Of a stretch of 54,523 nucleotides of DNA, positions 8,405 through 16,699 are shown piece by piece. The position numbers and the translations under genes were made by a program. The notes under the pieces were generated by a model. It did no database searches, was not told the DNA's origin, and worked only from the letters and a program-made list of their open reading frames with translations. How positions within the stretch are numbered: position 1 is the first letter of the stretch; every line of letters begins with the position of its first letter. Source of the stretch: Tardiphaga sp. (GTDB lineage Bacteria > Pseudomonadota > Alphaproteobacteria > Rhizobiales > Xanthobacteraceae); assembly GCA_030147505.1 (NCBI GenBank), contig JASBVG010000056.1:1-54523 (forward strand), in the 5' to 3' direction.

Positions 8405-9376
8405 ATGTTCAAGCGTTTCAAGAAGACGACCATCGCCGTGGCGCTTGTCGCCACCGCCGGTCTCGCCGGCGCGGCAATCGCGCAGCAGAAAACCATGGCC
8501 ATCGGCACCGGCGGCACTGGCGGCGTCTATTATCCGCTCGGCGGCGCCATCGCCAACGTGTTGTCCAAGGCCCTGCCGAACACGCAGGCGACCGCGGAAG
8601 TCACCGGCGGCTCCGTCGATAATCTCAAGCTGATCGCCTCGGGCCAGAGCGAGATGGGCTTTACCATGGCCGACGCCGCGCTCGACGCCTTCAAGGGCGA
8701 GGACAAGTTCAAGAGCGGCAAGGTCCCCCTGCGCACACTGCTCGTGGTCTATCCGAACCGCATGCATGTGGTGACGGTGGAAGGCACCGGCATCGAGAAA
8801 TTCTCCGACCTCAAGGGCAAGCGCGTTTCCACCGGTTCGCCCGGCAGCGCCACCGAAGTGATGGCCTTCCGCGTCATCGAAGCCGGCGGCCTCGACAAGG
8901 ACAAGGACCTGAAGCGCGAGCGCCTCGGTGTCGCCGAAAGCGTCAACGCGCTCAAGGACCGCAAGATCGACGCCTTCTTCTGGGTCGGCGGCGTGCCGAC
9001 CGCCGCGGTGACCGACCTTGCCGCCACCCCCGGCATGAAGATCAAGATGATCGACCACGCCGATCTCGCCGACAAGATGAACGCCAAATACGGCAAGCTG
9101 TATTCGGCCTCGACCATCAGCAAGAGCATCTACCCCGGCATGGACAAGGATAATGCCAATACCGAGGTCTGGAACATCATCGTCACCAACGACAAGATGA
9201 GCGACGACGATGCCTATAACATCGTCAAGACGCTGGTCGAGAAGAAGGCTGACATCGTCGCCGTGCACAAGGAAGCCGAGAGCTTCACGCTCGACAACCA
9301 GGTCCAAGAGCGCTCGCCGGTGCCGTTCCATCCGGGCGCGCTGAAATACTTCAAGGAAAAGGGCATCGGCAAGTAA
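8405..9376 (+). CDS. TAXI-family TRAP binding protein (third copy)
   Basis: 323 residues with signal peptide ending AGAAIA-QQK. Blocks shared with the preceding gene include TGGTGG.YYPLGG, the GSVDN.KL region, VAES..ALKDRKIDAFFW and VAVHKEAE. It starts 39 bases after the previous stop with GGAGGGAGAG as ribosome site, so it belongs to the same operon. A strong terminator follows at 9403. Having two receptors after one permease, plus a third divergent one, suggests that one channel serves several ligands or that expression is being dosed. The ligand is unknown; characterised TAXI systems handle acids such as glutamate or 2-oxoglutarate. Confidence 0.88.
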   Translation: MFKRFKKTTIAVALVATAGLAGAAIAQQKTMAIGTGGTGGVYYPLGGAIANVLSKALPNTQATAEVTGGSVDNLKLIASGQSEMGFTMADAALDAFKGEDKFKSGKVPLRTLLVVYPNRMHVVTVEGTGIEKFSDLKGKRVSTGSPGSATEVMAFRVIEAGGLDKDKDLKRERLGVAESVNALKDRKIDAFFWVGGVPTAAVTDLAATPGMKIKMIDHADLADKMNAKYGKLYSASTISKSIYPGMDKDNANTEVWNIIVTNDKMSDDDAYNIVKTLVEKKADIVAVHKEAESFTLDNQVQERSPVPFHPGALKYFKEKGIGK

Positions 9377-9402
9377 GACCGGCCCATACGACTTGACCGC
9401 AG

Positions 9403-9431
9403 GCCGCGATGCACGTGCATCGCGGCTTTTT
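9403..9431. terminator. Terminator at the end of the TAXI operon
   Basis: A perfect 24-base palindrome (GCCGCGATGCAC / GTGCATCGCGGC, 9403-9426) is followed by five T at 9427-9431. It stops the rightward TAXI operon. It also abuts the stop codon (9430-9432) of the leftward DUF1493-like gene, but on that strand no T run follows the stem. Confidence 0.85.
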
Positions 9432-9837
9432 ATTTAGGCTCCGACATCCACTTACCCGCCAGTGCAGCATCGACGATTTCCCGAATGTAGACATCTTGCT
9501 CAAGCCGATCGCGCGGCAAGCTTCCAAGCATCCATCTGCTAGCGACATCACGAATTCCTTGCCAAACCGCGAGGGGAATCTCCCACGGCCACCAGCCATC
9601 ACTGCCGAACCGGTCGCCCAGATCGCTGCCGGTCATATCGATCGGAAAGACTTTGGTAACTTCCGCGAAGAGGAGATCGCCGTCATCGTCAGAAATGCCC
9701 AGGTCGAATATCAAACCCGTGTCCGGACCGATCCGGACGCTAGGACGCTTGGTGAAATCGCCGACGATCTCGATGATGCGACATTGCACATTGTCGCGTG
9801 CAACGCTGTCGTCGTAGTTTTCGTTGAAAGACGTCAT
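9430..9837 (-). CDS. DUF1493-like acidic protein
   Basis: A 135-residue cytoplasmic protein without signal or membrane segment. The middle part, GPDTGLIFDLGISDDDGDLL followed by FAEVTKVFPIDMTGSDLGDRF, resembles DUF1493 proteins, which are related in fold to acyl carrier proteins. In an acyl carrier protein the motif would be DSL with a phosphopantetheine serine; here the aligned place reads DDDGD, so no carrier serine is evident. The C-terminal part (SRWMLGSLPRDRLEQDVYIR) does not match the core family. It stands alone between two rightward units. The family call rests on pattern memory and is moderate. Confidence 0.6.
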   Translation of the reverse strand: MTSFNENYDDSVARDNVQCRIIEIVGDFTKRPSVRIGPDTGLIFDLGISDDDGDLLFAEVTKVFPIDMTGSDLGDRFGSDGWWPWEIPLAVWQGIRDVASRWMLGSLPRDRLEQDVYIREIVDAALAGKWMSEPK

Positions 9838-9948
9838 CGCCGAACCAGTCAGTCTACCCTTGCCTGCACGTTAGCGAATTATACTGCGAACTGTGTCCTC
9901 TGTGTTTTCGTTTTCGTCCGGGCACCTCACGTGCCATGAGGGCATCCC

Positions 9949-11181
9949 GTGCATCCCGCCGCAGCAACGATCAAATATCCGCTCGACGCCCTCAACTTCT
10001 TCCTTGCCGATGTGCGCGACGGCCTCGGCCCCTATCTCGCGATCTATCTGCTGACAGAGCAGAAATGGGACGCGGCATCGATCGGCGTCGCGATGTCAGT
10101 GGCGGCGATCGCCGGCATCCTGGCGCAGACGCCGGCCGGCGCGCTGATCGACAAGACCACGGCCAAGCGTGCCGCGGTCGTCGTCGCAGCGATCATCGTG
10201 ACGGTCGGCTCGATCATGCTGCCACTCTATTCCAGCTTCCTGTTTGTTGCGACGACCCAGGCGCTGACCGGGATTGCCGCAGCAATCTTTGCGCCGGCAC
10301 TGGCGGCGATTACGCTGGGCATTGTCGGTCCCCGCGCTTTCGCCAAGCGCATCGGCCGCAATGAGGCGTTCAACCATGCGGGCAACGCGGTCGCTGCGGC
10401 GCTTGCCGGCGGCCTTGCTTATACATTCGGCCCGATCGTCGTGTTCTGGCTGATGGCGACGATGGCGATAGCCAGCATTGCGGCGATGCTGGCTATCCCG
10501 GCAGACGCCATCGATCACGAGGTCGCGCGCGGCCTGCACGAGCGCGGACAGACGAGCGGACCGAGCGACGACCAGCCCTCGGGCTTTCGGGTGCTGCTCA
10601 CCTGCAGGCCCTTGCTCATCTTTGCCGCCGCGACCGTGCTCTTCCATTTCTCCAATGCAGCGATGCTGCCGCTCGTCGGGCAGAAGCTGGCCCTGGTGAA
10701 CAATGCGCTCGGCACGACACTCATGTCGGCATGTATCGTCGCCGCACAACCGGTGATGGTGCCCGTGGCCATACTGGTGGGTCACAAGGCCGATACGTGG
10801 GGCCGGAAGCCGATCTTTGGCTGTGCACTTGCGGTGCTGATCGTGCGCGGCGCGCTCTATCCGCTGAGCGACAATCCCTATTGGCTGGTCGGTGTTCAAC
10901 TGCTCGACGGCATCGGCGCCGGCATTTACGGCGCCCTGTTCCCGCTGGTCGTCGCCGACCTCACACAGGGGACCGGCCACTTCAATGTGAGCCAGGGCGC
11001 AATCGCAACCGCTGCAGATCTGGGCGGCGCGCTTAGTACTTTCGTTGCAGGTGTAATTGTCGTCGCCGCCGGATATAGCGCTGCCTTTCTCACGCTTGCC
11101 GGCGTCGCTGCATTTGGCTTCGTTCTGTTCGTTGCGTTGATGCCGGAGACAAGGCCGAGCCGTCCTGTCATCAGCACTTAG
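9949..11181 (+). CDS. MFS transporter
   Basis: A 410-residue major facilitator superfamily protein with about twelve hydrophobic segments. The loop after TM2 (GALIDKTTAKRA) and the matching loop in the second half (GHKADTWGRKPIFG) are the usual MFS loop motif. An N-terminal aspartate-rich loop (NFFLADVRDGLGPYLAIYLL) is seen in a subgroup of DHA1-like exporters of Rhizobiales. The start is a GTG at 9949; no in-frame ATG gives a complete first helix. Strongly hydrophobic packing predicts inner-membrane location. Substrate cannot be told: no regulator or biosynthetic gene is adjacent. Confidence 0.82.
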   Translation: MHPAAATIKYPLDALNFFLADVRDGLGPYLAIYLLTEQKWDAASIGVAMSVAAIAGILAQTPAGALIDKTTAKRAAVVVAAIIVTVGSIMLPLYSSFLFVATTQALTGIAAAIFAPALAAITLGIVGPRAFAKRIGRNEAFNHAGNAVAAALAGGLAYTFGPIVVFWLMATMAIASIAAMLAIPADAIDHEVARGLHERGQTSGPSDDQPSGFRVLLTCRPLLIFAAATVLFHFSNAAMLPLVGQKLALVNNALGTTLMSACIVAAQPVMVPVAILVGHKADTWGRKPIFGCALAVLIVRGALYPLSDNPYWLVGVQLLDGIGAGIYGALFPLVVADLTQGTGHFNVSQGAIATAADLGGALSTFVAGVIVVAAGYSAAFLTLAGVAAFGFVLFVALMPETRPSRPVIST

Positions 11182-11292
11182 TACCGAATGCTTAAGGATG
11201 GTACGCCATTACTGTAGCAACCTGCGGTGCGGCAGCGTAGTTTGCGTCCCAATTCATCCTGAAGAGACAAGCTTGCAAAGGATTCGCCTGAA

Positions 11293-12294
11293 ATGACGTC
11301 GTCGACTCGCCACCCGTCCCGCCGCTCTGTGATCCTCGGGGGCGCTGCCGCTCTCGGCACCATGCCGCTGCTCGGCCGCCGCGCCAGCGCTGCTGAATGG
11401 CCGACCAAGCCGGTGAAATTCGTCGTGCCTTTCGCTGCCGGCGGCACCACCGACATTCTCGCGCGTCTCGTCGCGCAGAAGATGAGCGAAGAATACGGCC
11501 AGCAGTTCATCGTCGAGAACAAGACCGGCGCCGGCGGCAACATCGCTGCGGATTTCGTCGCCAAGGCGGAAGGCGATGGCTACACGTTCCTGGTCGGCAC
11601 ACCGGGCACGCATGCGATCAACAAGTTCGTGTTCAAGAACATGACCTATGATCAGGTGAAGGACTTCTCGTCCGTCATCATCATCGCCAAGGTGCCGAAC
11701 CTGATGTCGGTGACCAATTCACTGCCCGTCAAATCGGTGCAGGAATTCATCGATCTCGCCAAGTCGAAGCCGGACCAGTTCTTCTACGGCACGCCGGGCC
11801 TCGGTTCGACGGCGCATCTGTCGACCGAGCTGTTCAAGTCGATGACCGGCGTCAAGCTGACTCATGTGCCGTTCCGCGGCAGCGCGCCGGCGCTGACCGA
11901 CCTGATCGGCGGACGTGTGCATGTGATGATCGACAATCTGCCTGCGGCGCAGCCTTTTGCCGAAGGCGGCCAGATCCGTCCGCTCGCGGTCTCGACCGCC
12001 AAGCGCTGGGAGCCCATGAAGGACATCCCGACCATCGCCGAAGCCGGCGTCCCCGGCTACGATGCCGCCTCCTGGTTCACGATCACCTCCCCGGCCAAGA
12101 CGCCGAAGGAGATCGTCGCCAAGCTCAATGCCTCGACCGACAAATACATCAAGTCGGACGAGGGCAAGGCACGCCTGATCAAGCTCGGCGCCGATCCGGT
12201 CGGCGGCTCGCCGGCCGAGATGGATGCCTTTGTGCAGTCGGAAACCGAAAAGTGGGGCAAGGTTGCCCAGTTCGCCGGCATCAAGCCGGAATAA
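11293..12294 (+). CDS. Bug/TctC-type tricarboxylate-transporter binding protein, orphan
   Basis: 333 residues starting with a twin-arginine-like signal (SRRSVILGGAAALGTMPLLG), so export by Tat is possible. The mature part has the Bug-family signature WPTKPVKFVVPFAAGGTTDI and VENKTGAGGNIAADFV, with GTPGLGSTAHLSTELF and HVPFRGSAPALTDLIGG in the ligand cleft. Such receptors normally serve TctAB membrane subunits or act as sensors; no tctA or tctB is present within this window, so it is an orphan here, as is common for this expanded family. It is followed by a perfect 13-bp hairpin at 12316. The ligand is unknown. Confidence 0.87.
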   Translation: MTSSTRHPSRRSVILGGAAALGTMPLLGRRASAAEWPTKPVKFVVPFAAGGTTDILARLVAQKMSEEYGQQFIVENKTGAGGNIAADFVAKAEGDGYTFLVGTPGTHAINKFVFKNMTYDQVKDFSSVIIIAKVPNLMSVTNSLPVKSVQEFIDLAKSKPDQFFYGTPGLGSTAHLSTELFKSMTGVKLTHVPFRGSAPALTDLIGGRVHVMIDNLPAAQPFAEGGQIRPLAVSTAKRWEPMKDIPTIAEAGVPGYDAASWFTITSPAKTPKEIVAKLNASTDKYIKSDEGKARLIKLGADPVGGSPAEMDAFVQSETEKWGKVAQFAGIKPE

Positions 12295-12315
12295 CTGGAA
12301 GAAGCGCTCCCCTCA

Positions 12316-12346
12316 GGTGATCCCCGGGCAAGACCCGGGGATCACC
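12316..12346. repeat. Perfect 13-bp hairpin after the Bug gene
   Basis: GGTGATCCCCGGG (12316-12328) and CCCGGGGATCACC (12334-12346) pair perfectly around the loop CAAGA. It may end transcription of the Bug gene, but no T run follows. The CGGG-CAAGA-CCCG core resembles the hairpins inside the element at 15684, so it may be a fragment of the same repeat class. Confidence 0.65.
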
Positions 12347-12373
12347 CCTTGCCGCACACGCCCGAAAGGTTCG

Positions 12374-12396
12374 ATGGCGGGATCAAGCCCCGCCAT
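12374..12396. repeat. Hairpin of the same repeat class
   Basis: ATGGCGGG (12374-12381) pairs with CCCGCCAT (12389-12396) around ATCAAGC. With the hairpin at 12316 it fills the convergent gap between the Bug gene and the secreted-protein gene on the other strand. The TCAAG loop is shared with the third hairpin of the element at 15684. Confidence 0.55.
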
Positions 12397-12405
12397 GGCG
12401 TCGCG

Positions 12406-12885
12406 TTACCGCTCGAACTTCATATCCACGCAGCGCGAGACATCGGACCCGAGTCCCGACGGAATCGTTAGGCAACCACGCAGCTTCTGCTGCTTGTCGT
12501 CGCTCACCCACAGCGCAACGCCGCCCGCCCCGAAGAACGAGTTCGTGTTCGGCGGTTCGGTTTCGGCGACATCGAACGAATAATTACCGTCGGTATCGAA
12601 GACCCGCGCCTTCTTGCTGCAGCTGCCGTCGGTCTGCACATTGATGACTTCCTTGGTGTCGCGCGTCATCGACAGCGAAACGGCGCAGCGGAAATATTCC
12701 GACGTCTTTGCATTGAACAGATACGCATAGGATCGGCAGGTGGCGGTCGACAGCTTGCCGGGACTGAGCCCGCGGCTGCAGGAAATGCGCTGATTCTGGC
12801 TGAGCTTGAAATCGTCGGCCTGCGCCATGCCGGGCGCGAGCGCCATCAAGCCAGCAACAAACATTCCCTTGCAGAAACCGCGCAT
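12406..12885 (-). CDS. Secreted cysteine-rich protein, unknown function
   Basis: 159 residues. The signal peptide MRGFCKGMFVAGLMALAPGM ends at AQA before DDFKLSQNQ. The mature protein has six Cys (contexts ISCSRG, ATCRSY, FRCAVS, GSCSKK, RGCLTI, SRCVDM), an even number that would suit three disulfides in the periplasm. The start at 12885 puts a GGGGG ribosome site nine bases upstream; an in-frame ATG three codons earlier (12894) is possible, and a longer frame back to 13044 lacks support. I recognise no family beyond small secreted proteins of this bacterial group. Confidence 0.65.
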   Translation of the reverse strand: MRGFCKGMFVAGLMALAPGMAQADDFKLSQNQRISCSRGLSPGKLSTATCRSYAYLFNAKTSEYFRCAVSLSMTRDTKEVINVQTDGSCSKKARVFDTDGNYSFDVAETEPPNTNSFFGAGGVALWVSDDKQQKLRGCLTIPSGLGSDVSRCVDMKFER

Positions 12886-13074
12886 TCGAATCATCCCCCA
12901 TCGTGCCAGCTCACCCGGCGGGAAAAGGATAGTCGCGTCATGGAGCGCGCGAAATGGCAAACTGATCCAGATCATGCCACTTGTTGACGACGCGCATGCG
13001 TTCGTGATTTGTTCAGAACATAGCTGCAGGTGCATCAATCGCATTCGCCAGCTCGTTCAACGGAGATTTTTGGC

Positions 13075-13389
13075 ATGACTGCGCGCGCTTCCACCCTGCT
13101 TGCCGTTGCCACGATGGCAGCCGCAGCCCTCGCCACACCGTCCTTCGCCCAGGCGCCGACTGCCGGCGCAACGCCATGGGTGCTGACGCCGGACATGGGC
13201 TACGGCTATGACGCCGCGGGCCGCACCTTCGCGTACAAGATGGGCACCAACAACGCCAAGTTCCTGCTGAAGGGCGCGAAGAAGGTGCCGAAGAACACGC
13301 TGTTCTTCATCGGCGAAAACGGCCAGCTCTATATGCGTAGCGGCCCGTTTCTCGAAAGCGATGGCCGCTTCAAGTTCGGGCCGGGCTGA
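13075..13389 (+). CDS. Small secreted protein, unknown function
   Basis: 104 residues with a clear signal peptide (MTARASTLLAVATMAAAALA, then TPSFA) cut before QAPTAG. The mature part of about 80 residues contains no Cys and reads as a compact basic domain (KFLLKGAKKVPKNTLFFIGE) ending RFKFGPG. ATG 13075 with GGAG about ten bases upstream is preferred over an in-frame ATG at 13030, because only the shorter form places the signal at the N-terminus. It is divergent from the Cys-rich secreted protein gene. Function unknown. Confidence 0.62.
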   Translation: MTARASTLLAVATMAAAALATPSFAQAPTAGATPWVLTPDMGYGYDAAGRTFAYKMGTNNAKFLLKGAKKVPKNTLFFIGENGQLYMRSGPFLESDGRFKFGPG

Positions 13390-13490
13390 AGCGCCACGTG
13401 ACAGAGAGGTGACGGCAAACGCCTCTCCCACGTCCGCACGAGAGATGATAGAGAGCGCGTCATCTTCGCTCGAAAAAGCTGAAAGCGCTC

Positions 13491-14756
13491 ATGGCCAAAC
13501 CGTCTCCCGTTTCGCCCCTTGCTCCCACCAATGTTCCGGCGATGCCTGAAATCGCAGGCGTTCGCCTCGGCACCGCTGCCGCCGGCATCCGCTACAAGGG
13601 GCGCACCGACGTGCTGTTGGCGGTGATGGACAAGGGCACGACGGCAGCCGGCGTGTTCACCACATCGAAGTGCCCGTCGGCACCGGTGGAATGGTGCCGC
13701 GCGGTGCTCAAGGGCGGCAAATCTTCTAAGGGAGGATTGGCTCAGGCACTCGTGGTGAATTCCGGTAACGCAAACGCCTTCACCGGCAAGACCGGCAAGG
13801 CCTCGACCAAGCTGACCGGCGACATCGCGGCGAAGGCGGTCGGCTGCAAGCCGAACGAGATTTTCCTCGCCTCCACCGGCGTGATCGGCGAGCCGCTCGA
13901 CGCCACCAAGTTCAATGGCGTGCTCGACAAGCTCAACGAGACCGCGACGCCCGATGGCTGGCTCGAGGCCGCCAAGGCGATCATGACCACGGACACCTTT
14001 CCGAAGGTCGCCACCGCCAAGGTGAAGCTCGGCAAGGCGACGGTGACCATCAACGGCATGGCGAAAGGCGCCGGCATGATCGCGCCCGACATGGCGACAA
14101 TGCTGTCCTTCATCTTTACGGACGCACCGATCTCGGCGCCGGCATTGCAGGCGCTCCTGAAGGCGGGCGTCGCCGACTCGTTCAACGCCGTAACCATCGA
14201 TGGCGACACCTCGACCTCGGACACGCTGCTGATGTTCGCCACCGGCGCCGCAGCGGCGCAGGGCGCGCCGAAGATCAGCAAGGCGAGCGATGTCAGACTC
14301 AAAGCATTCGTGAAGGCGCTGCACGCGATCCTGAACGATCTCGCCGAGCAGGTCGCGCGCGACGGCGAAGGCGCGCGCAAGCTGGTCGAGGTCGTGGTCG
14401 AAGGCGCGACCACCAAGGCGTCGGCGCGAAAAATAGCCATGTCGATCGCCAATTCGCCGCTGGTGAAGACGGCGATTGCCGGCGAGGACGCCAATTGGGG
14501 CCGCGTGGTGATGGCCGTCGGCAAGGCCGGCGAACCCGCCAATCGCGACAAGCTGTCGATCTCGTTCAACGGCATCCGTGTCGCCAAATCCGGTGCGCGC
14601 GATCCGTCCTATGACGAAACCGAAGTGTCGAATGCGATGAAGAACGACAAGGTGCAGATCAAGGTCGCCCTCGGCCTCGGCAAGGGCCGCGACCGCGTGC
14701 TGACCTGCGACCTCACCAAGGAATATGTCGCCATCAATGGCGACTACCGGTCGTGA
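13491..14756 (+). CDS. argJ: Bifunctional ornithine acetyltransferase / N-acetylglutamate synthase
   Basis: 421 residues matching ArgJ across the whole length. ArgJ moves the acetyl group from N-acetylornithine to glutamate in the cyclic arginine pathway, and the bifunctional form also uses acetyl-CoA. The self-cleavage motif [16 protein letters not shown] is present, giving cleavage between Ala202 and the catalytic Thr203 to form the alpha and beta chains. The family end [10 protein letters not shown] is intact. Whether it has the second (synthase) activity cannot be read with certainty from sequence. The next gene starts inside its stop codon (GTGA). Confidence 0.94.
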   Translation: MAKPSPVSPLAPTNVPAMPEIAGVRLGTAAAGIRYKGRTDVLLAVMDKGTTAAGVFTTSKCPSAPVEWCRAVLKGGKSSKGGLAQALVVNSGNANAFTGKTGKASTKLTGDIAAKAVGCKPNEIFLASTGVIGEPLDATKFNGVLDKLNETATPDGWLEAAKAIMTTDTFPKVATAKVKLGKATVTINGMAKGAGMIAPDMATMLSFIFTDAPISAPALQALLKAGVADSFNAVTIDGDTSTSDTLLMFATGAAAAQGAPKISKASDVRLKAFVKALHAILNDLAEQVARDGEGARKLVEVVVEGATTKASARKIAMSIANSPLVKTAIAGEDANWGRVVMAVGKAGEPANRDKLSISFNGIRVAKSGARDPSYDETEVSNAMKNDKVQIKVALGLGKGRDRVLTCDLTKEYVAINGDYRS

Positions 14757-15247
14757 ACAAGATCGCCGCGAGCATCGGGCTGGCGGCGATCGTCATTTCG
14801 ACGCAGGCCCTGGCCAAAGATTTGCCCGCCGGGCGCCTGCGACGCGCGACCGACAGCGGCAAAGAACTCGGCATCGGCGTTGGTGCGCGGTGGACCAAGG
14901 CCTGCAAGAGCGTCGGCGCTCCGCAGGTTGTGCTCGACGCAGCACCGGAGCACGGCTTCGTCTGTTTGCGCCACGGGCTGGTCAAACCGAGCAACGTGTT
15001 GTTCGGCGGCGCCCAGCACTGCATACCGTTGGAGATCGAGGGTGTGGAGGTCGTGTACCGCTCCCGCCCGGGGTTCGACGGCACGGACACGCTCGGCTAT
15101 ACGCTGAAATTTCCACGCGGAACGAAACCCTACCACGTCGACATCCGCGTCAAGCCGGCGGCCGACACTGCACGCCGGGACAATGATCCGACCTTCAAAC
15201 GCCAGCCAACAGGCGAGATTCCGAGCTGCGCCGCGCTTGTTTCCTGA
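14753..15247 (+). CDS. Secreted protein coupled to argJ, unknown function
   Basis: 164 residues starting with GTG at 14753, which overlaps the argJ stop by four bases (GTGA). The signal peptide [21 protein letters not shown] is cut before KDLPAG. Four Cys are spread through the mature part ([29 protein letters not shown]), suiting two disulfides. mutT follows after 15 bases, so argJ, this gene and mutT form one transcription unit. I do not recognise the family, and a role in arginine synthesis is not implied because the protein is exported. Confidence 0.66.
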   Translation: MNKIAASIGLAAIVISTQALAKDLPAGRLRRATDSGKELGIGVGARWTKACKSVGAPQVVLDAAPEHGFVCLRHGLVKPSNVLFGGAQHCIPLEIEGVEVVYRSRPGFDGTDTLGYTLKFPRGTKPYHVDIRVKPAADTARRDNDPTFKRQPTGEIPSCAALVS

Positions 15248-15262
15248 GGTGAAAGTGATCCG

Positions 15263-15661
15263 ATGAAAATGGTTCTCGTCGTCGCCTGTGCGCTGATCGA
15301 TGCCGATGGCCGCGTGCTGCTTGCACAGCGGCCGGAAGGCAAGACGCTGGCCGGCCTCTGGGAATTTCCCGGCGGCAAGCTGGAGCCCGGCGAGCGGCCG
15401 GAAGCGGCGCTGATCCGCGAGCTGCATGAAGAGCTCGGGATCACGGTGAAGGAAGCGTGCCTCGCGCCGCTGACCTTCGCCAGCCATGCCTATGACGACT
15501 TCCATCTGCTGATGCCGCTCTACATCTGCCGGCGCTGGGAAGGACTGGCCATCTCCACGGAAGGCCAGAACCTCGCCTGGGTGCGGCCGAACAAGCTGCG
15601 CGACTATCCGATGCCGGCCGCGGATATCCCGCTGATCCCGCATCTGACGGGATTGCTGTAA
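15263..15661 (+). CDS. mutT: MutT-type Nudix hydrolase (8-oxo-dGTP diphosphatase)
   Basis: 132 residues with a complete Nudix box, GGKLEPGERPEAALIRELHE followed by ELGI (pattern G-x5-E-x7-REUxEExGU), around residues 38-61. The flanks LLAQRPEGKTLAGLWEFPGG and MPLYICRRWEG fit MutT, which removes 8-oxo-dGTP from the nucleotide pool to prevent transversions. Its position after argJ is common in Bradyrhizobium-type genomes. A GGTGAAAGTG ribosome region precedes the ATG. Confidence 0.9.
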   Translation: MKMVLVVACALIDADGRVLLAQRPEGKTLAGLWEFPGGKLEPGERPEAALIRELHEELGITVKEACLAPLTFASHAYDDFHLLMPLYICRRWEGLAISTEGQNLAWVRPNKLRDYPMPAADIPLIPHLTGLL

Positions 15662-15683
15662 GGCTCGCGCCACCACACTCGGT

Positions 15684-15763
15684 GTCATGCGCGGGCTTGA
15701 CCCGCGCACCCATCTTCCTCTCAGCGCACAAAGATGGGTGGCCGGGTCAAGCCCGGCCATGAC
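15684..15763. repeat. 80-bp repeat able to form a four-way junction
   Basis: Outer arms GTCATG (15684-15689) and CATGAC (15758-15763) close three perfect inner stems: GCGCGGG/CCCGCGC with loop CTTGA (15689-15707), ACCCATCTT/AAGATGGGT (15708-15716 with 15731-15739), and GGCCGGG/CCCGGCC with loop TCAAG (15740-15758). It lies between convergent mutT and the methyltransferase gene and could help end both transcripts. The hairpin loops CTTGA and TCAAG are reverse complements of each other. Confidence 0.85.
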
Positions 15764-15776
15764 GGAGCGCTTGGGA

Positions 15777-16622
15777 CTACGGCTTCACGCCCCTTACCGC
15801 ATCCGCCAGGCTGGCTTTCGCCGATCCCGGCTTCAGCGGCTTCTGCTGGCTCTCATGCGGCGCCCAGCCGGATAGCCAGATGATGTCGAATGTCGCGCGG
15901 ATGCGACCATCCGGATCGGCAAAACGTTCGGCATAGATCTGCGCCATCCGCAACAGCGTCGCGCGGCGCAGCGGCGTGCGGCGGCGCTCGACCAGAACGT
16001 TGGTCGCGCCCATGCGGCGGAGATCCTGCATCAGCGCAAAGGCGCTGTCGTAGCGCACCACGACATTGTCGACATCGGTGACCGGCAGCGCAAAGCCGGC
16101 CCGCTGCAACAATGCGCCGACATCGCGCAGGTCGGCCATCGGCGCGACACGCGGCGAGATACCGCCTTCGAGTTCGGCTTCTGCGGCAGCGAAGGATTGT
16201 CGCAACTCGGTCAGCGTATCCCCGCCAAGCAGCGCCGCGATGAGAAAGCCGTCCGGTTTCAGCGCGCGGCGGAGCTGCGCCATCACGCCGGGCAGATCAT
16301 TGACCAGATGCAGACCGAGTGCGGAGACCGCCAGATCAAGCGAGGCCGGCGCGAGACCGAGACCCAGGCTCTCGTCATCGGGTATGTCGACGTGGCGTAG
16401 CGTCGCGACCTGGCCCTGGAGCGCATCGGCAAGGCCATATCCCGGCGTCCCGATATCCGCGCCCTGGCTGAACTGCCTCAGCACCGCCTGCAGGCGATCG
16501 CTCATATCCTCGACAACGCGATTCAGCAGGAAAGTCTCTGCGCCCCGCTTCAGCGCTCGCGCTTGCCGCGCGCGCAGCAGCGTACGGTCGAAAAGGATCG
16601 GAGCGGTGTGAGGTTGGCTCAT
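15777..16622 (-). CDS. SAM-dependent methyltransferase, NDUFAF5/BioC-like
   Basis: 281 residues. It contains FLLNRVVEDMSDRL, then a class I methyltransferase core whose motif region is LDLAVSALGLHLVNDLPG with LRRALKPDGFLIAALLGG. This layout matches the bacterial relatives of NDUFAF5, an arginine hydroxylase/methyltransferase-like assembly factor of mitochondrial complex I, and more distantly BioC. The SAM glycine loop is poorly conserved (SQGADIGTPGYGL), so activity is not certain. The start at 16622 (MSQPHTAPILF) fits relatives; an earlier ATG at 16673 adds only a basic tail. It is divergent from comF, an arrangement I recall from other alphaproteobacteria. Confidence 0.8.
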   Translation of the reverse strand: MSQPHTAPILFDRTLLRARQARALKRGAETFLLNRVVEDMSDRLQAVLRQFSQGADIGTPGYGLADALQGQVATLRHVDIPDDESLGLGLAPASLDLAVSALGLHLVNDLPGVMAQLRRALKPDGFLIAALLGGDTLTELRQSFAAAEAELEGGISPRVAPMADLRDVGALLQRAGFALPVTDVDNVVVRYDSAFALMQDLRRMGATNVLVERRRTPLRRATLLRMAQIYAERFADPDGRIRATFDIIWLSGWAPHESQQKPLKPGSAKASLADAVRGVKP

Positions 16623-16699
16623 GCGGCGCTTGGTACGCCGAAGCCGGCGGCTCGGCAATCGCGCTTGAGCCACCAGTCAGCCCGGTTTAGCCTCATCCC

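Noticed and set aside
13329..14324. Minus-strand frame of 331 codons
   Set aside because: It overlaps argJ in antisense and encodes Arg/Gly-rich nonsense without homology.
15684..15763. tRNA-like cloverleaf
   Set aside because: The fold has four arms, but there is no anticodon stem size, T-loop consensus (TTCRA) or CCA end; it is a palindromic repeat.
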